From positions 18,799,753 through 18,863,752 of the forward strand of contig NC_090290.1 in NCBI RefSeq assembly GCF_037392515.1: a stretch of DNA of 64,000 bases, written 5' to 3'. The notes under the pieces are model-generated. The model was not told the DNA's origin, did no database searches, and worked only from the letters and a program-made list of their open reading frames with translations. Within the stretch, counting starts at the first letter, position 1, and every line of letters starts with the position of its first letter. The stretch is from Haliotis asinina (Eukaryota > Mollusca > Gastropoda > Lepetellida > Haliotidae). The position numbers were made by a program, and so were the translations under genes. Positions 58,401 to 64,000 of this stretch are shown here, in pieces.

Positions 58401-61400
58401 TCTTCAGCTCAGAGGCTAAAAATGTGTGCAACATTATAAGTTATCACATCGTGTCAAGGGAAATACGGGGTTTTATCAGTCACGGGAATGAGTATCGGGG
58501 AATACAACCTTACGAGGGACTGATAAAACCCTGTATTTCCCTCGACACGATGTGATAACGCATTTATCTAGCTGAATGTTTTCACTAAATCAAAACAAAA
58601 CAACATGCATCGAATCGACTTGCTGCCATGTTGACACCAGCTGATCGTTTGACCTCAATGCACACACGTTACTAAAGGCTTGTCGACGCGTCGTCACCAA
58701 GGCGTAGCGGGAAGATATGACTTTCTCAGCGGGAGTATACTCGTATACTCGTATAAAATCGTATACTCCCGCTGGCAGATCGTAATGGATGTATATGGTA
58801 TTTTATCAGAGTCACGTGGACCAATCAAAACTCGACATTCTTACATGAGGCTAGATAATGTATGACATACTGTGTTAACATCAGTTTGAAAAGTGGTCAA
58901 AGTGTCATGGTGATCGTGAAAAATATTTCAATATGAGTTTTATTAATAAGAGTTTCCAAAGTGGTCAAAGTGTTGTGGTGACCTTGAAAATAAGGTTAAG
59001 GTCACTCAAATCAACAGGTGTCTGCTTAATCCCCTAATGTAGGCTGTCATCAAATTCGAACACACTGGTTATGCCAGTTCATGAGATATTGTGTTAAGAA
59101 TTGAGATATACATACATACGGATGTACTAATGTTGCAAAAGGACGTCTGCAATGCGCTGAATTCTGAACCACACAGAGCACGCTCAAAGCGTCAACAGTC
59201 TGATTACAATTACCATGGTGGTAGAAGGTTAATTGTTACATGACCTATCCCACCGCGTACCCATTTTCTTCTGGGTGAACAATTACTGATGACTGATCTC
59301 TGTGACTTATGTTGATAAACAGCCCTGGTAATGATTACAATAATATCAGTAGGGCTAAAGATCCAAGAGTGTAACATGTTGCATAAACTCGTAACACCAA
59401 TGTTTTATTGATTATGCACTGCAGTGGAGTTATTGCAACAGAAATGCCTGCAGTTTGAACAGTAAATCCAGATCTAACAAGAAATACTGTGCACTAGCTG
59501 CAAAGGACATTGTGCAATTCAACATGCTCAAACATCGAACCCATGTGGGGAATTGAACCCAGGCCTTGGGCATGATGAGTGAGTGAGTGAGTGAGTGAGT
59601 GAGTGAGTGAGTGAGTGAGTGAGTGAGTGAGTGAGTGAGTGAGTGAGTGAGTGAGTGAGTGAGTGAGTGAGTGAGTGAATGAGTGAGTTTGGTTTTACGC
59701 CGCTTTTAGCAATATTCCAGCGATATCACGGCGGGGTACACCAGAAAATGGGCCTCACACATTGCATCCATGTGGGGAATCGAACCTGGGTCTTCGACGT
59801 GACGAGCGAACGCTTTAACTACTAGGCTACCCCACTGCCCCCTTTTGACATAATGAGCCAAATGCTTTAGCCTCTAAGCATAAGCACTGATCTACACAAC
59901 TGTGACACAATGATGTACCAACCATGGTCGGTGAGCAAGACCACCCATGTTGTTAACCACTTTGGGATGCAAGATGATTGTCAAAAACAAAAAAGTGGTC
60001 CGACACAGATCTACTGACCTTCAAAATCAAGACAGACACTACAAAATCAAGAGTGGGGCTACTGCATTTTACATGTGCATACCATGCACTGTGTTTAGGG
60101 ATAATGATAAAGAGAAATGGGGCTGTGGTGATCCTTGACTCATTTGTTTGAGATGTATTTGATGTTGCTGTAGATGATATTAGTGCTCTGTAAAAGAAAC
60201 CACCATTGTTGCTTGGACTTCCATAGGGTTATCTTGATGTCTTGGAGTTAATCTCAACCAGTATGAATGCTATATGGTGGGGGTCTGTAATTAATGGAGT
60301 TTGGACCACGCATCCTATGATCAACAGCATAAGCATCGATCTGTGCAACTGGGAACCAATAACATGTGTCATCCAAGTCAACCTGACCACTTGATCCTGT
60401 TTGTCGCCTCTTATGACATGCAGCATAGTCGCCTTTTGCTGCAAGCTTCTTTGAAAAACATATTTAAGAGGGACACAGTGCTTATTCACTTGGTTTCTTG
60501 TCAAGTTCTAACAGCTCACACTAGTCAAAGTACTTTCAGCTGTTAACATGTCACACACACATACAACTAAGTACCTGATTCGACAGCTTAACATTTGGAT
60601 GTAGCAAGATGTGTTGAATAATTCTTATTCTGGTGCACAAGTATAGAGAACTGCAGTCAAATAGTGGTATCATAACCTCTTTGTGTGGTGTATTAGAGAC
60701 AAACTTTATGGAGGACATCAACTTCTCATCTTAGAACAGTTTTAGTATAAAATCTTGTACCATTATCAATCAGAAAATACTGATAAGCCGTCGTCAATAC
60801 TAGTATAGTTGTGGCATTCAGTCAATATCAATCTGTATTTCCCGCATCAAGGCCACAGGCCTGCAGTATGATACAATTATTCATGAGGGTATTCATATCT
60901 CCAAGTTTCAAATTCAATATATAAAACATGCGCACAGCAGTAGATCTTGCCAGTGAAGATTTACAATTCCTTATTGTCAAAACTGAAAGATAATGTTCTT
61001 TATATGTGGAATCTTATATCCCTTTGTAGTAAAAGAAACTATTATATAATGATAATTATTAGATAAAGATCATACACACTCACAAACACTTGATATTGAT
61101 TTCCATTTTAAGTAATTTTTATCAGTGAAAATTTGATCACAGATCAAAGACAATATGAAATAAAATTTACAGTGAATATACAAATAATACATGCTAGTGA
61201 AATGTTCATTGATCAAACATAATCATGCGTTAACACTTTTCATCTGTGAACTAATTAATCTTTTCATTCAAGGCAGTGTCAGGATCCACAGCCAAGTCAA
61301 CATTGTAACTTGCAACATGAGTTTTTAAGTTTCAGTTGACTTCATACTGAGCCTGTGATGTGGCCTGACTTCCCTCTTATCATGTTAATCTATACAACCA

Positions 61401-62187
61401 ATGTATGTATAAATTCCTTTCTCAATCAATTTTGGATCTAACATTCAAGTACTTCTAGGACTAAAATCTTTGGCATATTACACTACATATTATTGAAAAT
61501 GAACTTTTATTAACTGAAACCCTTAAGTAGAGGACTTCATTCTCGTTTCTGTTCATATATATCTGAAAGGTACAATCGTTTCATTTCGGTCAACAAATCA
61601 GCTGATTTAATTTGTAGGTCACCAGATCACATTGAGCTGTACCATGATGAACCCGGTATTTTTGTCAGATATAACAAACCAAAGTGACATGTAGTCTCTC
61701 TCCGAACGTTAAAACTTCACAAGAAAAATAATCAGAACATATTAAACGATAATACCAGATTTCACAATCGAAAGTAACATTGACTTAGCCACCATTTGGA
61801 GGATTTGTTCACGTGGTAAAATTGAAGTGTGTCCGTACTGGATATCTTCATTTTATTTAACGTCACACTGGATGTAATGTTATACATTACAAGCTGTGAA
61901 CAAAACTGATAATTTATAAACGTTTCTGAGCAGGAAAACAAAGCCTTTTGTCCAGCCTTTCGAGTGTTTGTTTAGCGAAAATTTTAAGATGTGGTATCAA
62001 CAGACTAATAGTTTCACCCCCTTTTATGGAAAATGGATGCCAATTGGACTACAAATTGGTATCAACAAGAAGTCCCATCCCAAAGGCGTATCGGAAAGAA
62101 ATAAACAACTCTGCCATATTGTCATAAACGTACCTCAGACACGCATACTGTAGCAGATATCGTCAATCCCAATGTTTTGGCCGCCAT
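52451..62187 (-). CDS. WBP1/VOPP1-like single-pass membrane protein with PPxY motifs (five exons)
   Basis: Minus-strand coding exons 62134-62187, 57578-57606, 56263-56340, 55641-55773 and 52451-52642 join in frame, with GT/AG borders, to 161 residues. Residues 1-17 are a likely signal peptide (MAAKTLGLTISATVCVS). Next comes a short cysteine cluster (YYCDSDRCSEDEYCCGDNLC, then CTSYK), an aromatic membrane border (VWGLWYFWFG), and a membrane span ending in cysteines and a basic stop-transfer (LVFFMILLSMCTCLWRFRHP). The cytosolic tail is Pro- and Tyr-rich with two PPxY motifs, HPPPPYSNY and EPPSYVEVV. The C..CC...CC..Y..W.WFW pattern and the PPxY tail are those of WW-domain-binding protein 1 and VOPP1-type proteins, whose tails bind WW domains of NEDD4-like ligases. 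It is shorter than mammalian WBP1L and near VOPP1 in length. Exon 2 is only 29 bp. The ATG has good context (aaaATGG). WBP1 against VOPP1 orthology is undecided. Confidence 0.83.
52712..52860 (-). repeat. SINE family B in intron 4 of the membrane-protein gene
   Basis: Tail gagtgagttgggttttatgc, body ggggacaccagagatgggct and tcacacattgcatccatg, head end aggctaccccaccacaccc. Confidence 0.78.
52860..53552 (+). repeat. 39-bp tandem array with a three-unit higher-order pattern
   Basis: About 18 units of 39 bp. Three variants alternate: A gaaccacaatcaactcacat + taccctactagggcattat, B gaaccagaatcaactcactt + catcgtactttggcagaat, and C gtaccataatcaactcacat + taccctactaggtcaatat. They form a 117-bp higher-order repeat. 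It lies in intron 4, just upstream of the last exon. Confidence 0.93.
54487..54825 (+). repeat. Tandem pair of a roughly 160-170-bp unit in intron 4
   Basis: Both units contain ttccaaaa.tac.aaaggt/gcacc, agttcaccact / agtacaccacc, a tatatac or tatatgca stretch and a ctccag.aa block. ORFs here are part of the repeat. Confidence 0.65.
55385..55512 (+). repeat. Dispersed repeat shared with 7305-7440
   Basis: Contains cttggatatatttacttcag, ggtctgtacgacagactact and upstream ttagacttgctgtagctttc. It lies in intron 4 of the membrane-protein gene. Confidence 0.7.
56505..57256 (+). mobile_element. CATCCTCGAT MITE family, long copy, in intron 2
   Basis: Starts catcctcgatatctccgtgg and ends ctggagatatcgggag. 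Flanked by AAACTAGAG (56496-56504) and AAACTAGGA (57257-57265), consistent with a 9-bp target duplication. About 750 bp, nearly twice the copy at 564-955. No transposase. Confidence 0.75.
57788..58055 (+). repeat. Dispersed repeat family A, full length, in intron 1
   Basis: gctgagtttagtttcacatg, atatggcggtggtctataaa, gaccagacaatccagtgatc, caccttttatggcaagcacg and ctaccctgggaccttcacgg. Confidence 0.9.
58440..58559 (+). repeat. Near-perfect 42-bp inverted repeat (hairpin)
   Basis: Left arm 58440-58481 (gttatcacatcgtgtcaagg ... tatcagtc) and right arm 58518-58559 (gactgataaaaccctgtatt ... gtgataac) are complementary except for two or three bases, with a 36-bp loop. No ORF. It may be a fold-back element. 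Confidence 0.88.
58727..58766 (+). repeat. Short palindrome gcgggagtatac / gtatactcccgc
   Basis: 12-bp arms with the internal sequence tcgtatactcgtataaaat. It lies 170 bp from the hairpin at 58440 and may belong to the same element. Confidence 0.8.
59577..59690 (+). repeat. (GAGT)n microsatellite
   Basis: About 27 units, running directly into the tail of a SINE family B copy (gagtttggttttacgccgct). Confidence 0.97.
59685..59845 (-). repeat. tRNA-derived SINE family B, full length, in intron 1
   Basis: On the minus strand: gggtagcctagtagttaaag (A-box) and acccaggttcgattcccca (B-box), then body and the tail gcggcgtaaaaccaaactca ending in (CACT)n. Confidence 0.88.
60240..60452 (+). repeat. Dispersed repeat family A in intron 1
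   Basis: tatatggtgggggtctgtaa, gatcaacagcataagcatcg and cagcatagtcgccttttgct. Confidence 0.8.
60453..62130. other. Intron 1 remainder; no gene seen
   Basis: AT-rich, no repeat family or other coding exon recognised. Confidence 0.5.
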
Positions 62188-62260
62188 TTTGGTTTGACCT
62201 TTGACCTTAAATCATCTGATCAATACGTACTTTCCTCGTTAACGGAATTGCGAAAGATAA
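62188..62260 (-). promoter_or_regulatory. 5' UTR or promoter of the membrane-protein gene with a DR1 element
   Basis: On the minus strand AGGTCAAAGGTCA (62195-62207) is a perfect direct repeat of AGGTCA with a 1-bp spacer, the DR1 site bound by HNF4 and RXR-type nuclear receptors. It is 7 bp upstream of the ATG, so it may instead be part of the 5' UTR by chance. Confidence 0.4.
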
Positions 62261-64000
62261 ATTTAGTGGACAAAGAACATAATACATGGTTAGGTATTGC
62301 GACTATGTTGACCCATGAATTATGTAGTTAATGCAATAGCTAAATAACATACACACAGGCATCTGACATCTTTTTCTCAATATTATCCTCTCCATGTACA
62401 TGGGGGTACAGCATTAAACGCAATAGCTACTTGTTTGACAATCCTATTTTTTGATTGGTCGGAACTGTCGGGCACCTGAGGTCACGTCGCGAGATTTTAG
62501 TGTATTGTTTATGTTGCGTAACAACTGTATTTACAACAAAAGACACTATCCCCGAACGATAAGTGAAACAAATAACCGTATGGCAAGCGACCTGTTATAC
62601 TTCCGGAAACCTTTGTGAAAATATAACTTGAATGCGAACTAGTGTACGTCTATGTCACGGAAAGTCAATTAAGCTTAGTGACGATACATCTTTTGGGTAA
62701 TAAGCCTACATTCAGCGTTTTTCGAAGATTCGACTTATCAGTCTGTAACAAAGTGTGTCCGATGTCACACTGAAGACATAAGACTGAAGTCTTCCTGAAA
62801 TCTTTATCTAAGTCATTAGACTAACGCTTAGTCTTTGAAGATATCAGGGATAATCTACAATAGTATGTATATATAGTCTCCCTGAATTTATATATGTATA
62901 TATTTATGATAGTAATAAACAAGCCTATCTAAACTGAAAATGGGTCCCAGAGGAAATCTAGACTTGGTTCATGTAGTGTTTTTAGCATTGCAGATGGGGA
63001 AAGCAGTAGGCAAAATGATTTGTGGTTCAGGCTATATATATAGGCTCCCTGATATAACCATGCAGGGAAACTGTGAACACAGAGAGAAAAAATATAAATA
63101 AAATGCCCAGCCAAAGCAATATTCCTTAACCATATCAAAATTATTTTTGACAATTTATGAACTATATATGGGGCGAAAAAAAACAACAACCAAAAAACAA
63201 ATTTTTGTGTAATTTTACATTTTTGACCCATAAAGACAAGATGATTTTATATTTAGCGAAAATAAATTTTTATGAAGTCTGTTTCGGGTGTGTCCCGTCG
63301 TGGTATTGCTGGACTATTGCTGAAAGCGACATGGAACTACATTCACTCACTCCGAAGATTACGGAATGGTGACGAATGGCCGGGAACGATATTTAAAAGT
63401 CAATGTTCTGTACGATGCTTTATCATTACCCAATGCTTTCTGTAAATAACTGATTCTGAACCAGGGGAACCAGTGACTGATAATATGAGCTGCTATCTCC
63501 GCTCATTGCTCACAATTATTTTCTGTAATAATGTTAACTATGGCAATAGACCTGTGACGACTGACTTCAATATATGCACTGTGATAAAATACACTGACTG
63601 AATCCACACGAGTTCATGACAGTTTTGAAGATTCATGACTGATTTTAGAACCCGCCTTCAGCAGCTAAAGCGTGTCGCGAATGCGTGTGTGTGTGCGCGT
63701 GGTTATGTACTTAATTACACCATCTGTGCATAACATTCAATTTATGTACCAATCACCTGTACGTATACAAGAGCAGTGGCGCTGTAACACAATCATCTGC
63801 CTGCGCGAGAGCGTATTGAATGGGGAGAGGGGTGGTGTGGTGTGGGGGTAGGGGTCGCTTAAGTGGTTGATGCATATCATTTTACGTGGGTCGTTGCTGC
63901 AGATGATCATGGAGTGGTTCAGTCGTTCAAGGTGCGGCAATTCGCTAGGATGACACAAATTCCCTGGGCGTGGGTTCGTATCCAAGATTCTCGCTGATTA
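62261..64000. other. Upstream flank; no gene seen
   Basis: Contains a family A tail remnant at about 63283-63352 (gtggtattgctggactattg then ttcactcactcc). ORFs on either strand show no domain. Confidence 0.45.

Overview
This looks like nuclear DNA of a marine gastropod, most likely an abalone (Haliotis) or a close vetigastropod. The inference rests on two short dispersed repeat families that recur every few kilobases. Both end in a shared tail of the type gtttagttttacgccgc preceded by (GAGT)n or followed, on the other strand, by (TCAC)n. Further support comes from intron-containing genes with animal GT/AG splice sites, Tc1-like transposons, LINEs, tyrosine-recombinase (DIRS-like) retroelements and abundant microsatellites. 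No prokaryotic operon, CRISPR, rRNA or functional tRNA gene was seen. The species is an inference.

Three host gene models can be supported. Two are tandem paralogues on the plus strand, at 5100-9747 and 30789-37818. Each has five exons with matching lengths and phases and encodes a small secreted protein of about 160 residues with eight conserved cysteines. The family is conserved between the two copies but I cannot name it. A third, orphan copy of exon 4 lies on the minus strand at 17153-17231. The other gene, on the minus strand at 52451-62187, has five exons and encodes a 161-residue type I membrane protein. It has a WBP1/VOPP1-like cysteine cluster, one membrane span and two PPxY motifs.

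Layout: 1-1947 is an arm of an inverted duplication (partner 49600-50785) carrying two MITEs. 2464-3755 is a decayed Tc1-like element. 5.1-9.7 kb is secreted-protein gene 1. 10.6-13.5 kb duplicates the region upstream of gene 2, with a Tc1 element inserted. 13.5-16.8 kb is anonymous. 16.8-17.6 kb is the orphan exon segment. About 17.6-24.3 kb holds two fossil tyrosine-recombinase retroelements in head-to-head orientation. 25-29 kb holds a Polinton-type integrase scrap and a LINE. 29.1-37.8 kb is the second copy of the duplicated upstream region and gene 2, whose intron 4 contains a fossil DIRS element. 39.7-41.2 kb is a 49-bp satellite-like array. 42.4-52.4 kb is AT-rich and non-coding, downstream of the membrane-protein gene. 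52.4-62.2 kb is that gene. 62.2-64 kb is its upstream flank.

The window is useful because several insertions can be compared with paralogous unoccupied sites inside the same window: the Tc1 element, the TTAA MITE, the 9-bp-TSD MITE and the intronic DIRS element. This gives element boundaries without outside data. The secreted-protein cluster appears to have grown by segmental duplication, and the pieces left over (a lone promoter and a lone exon) are still recognisable.
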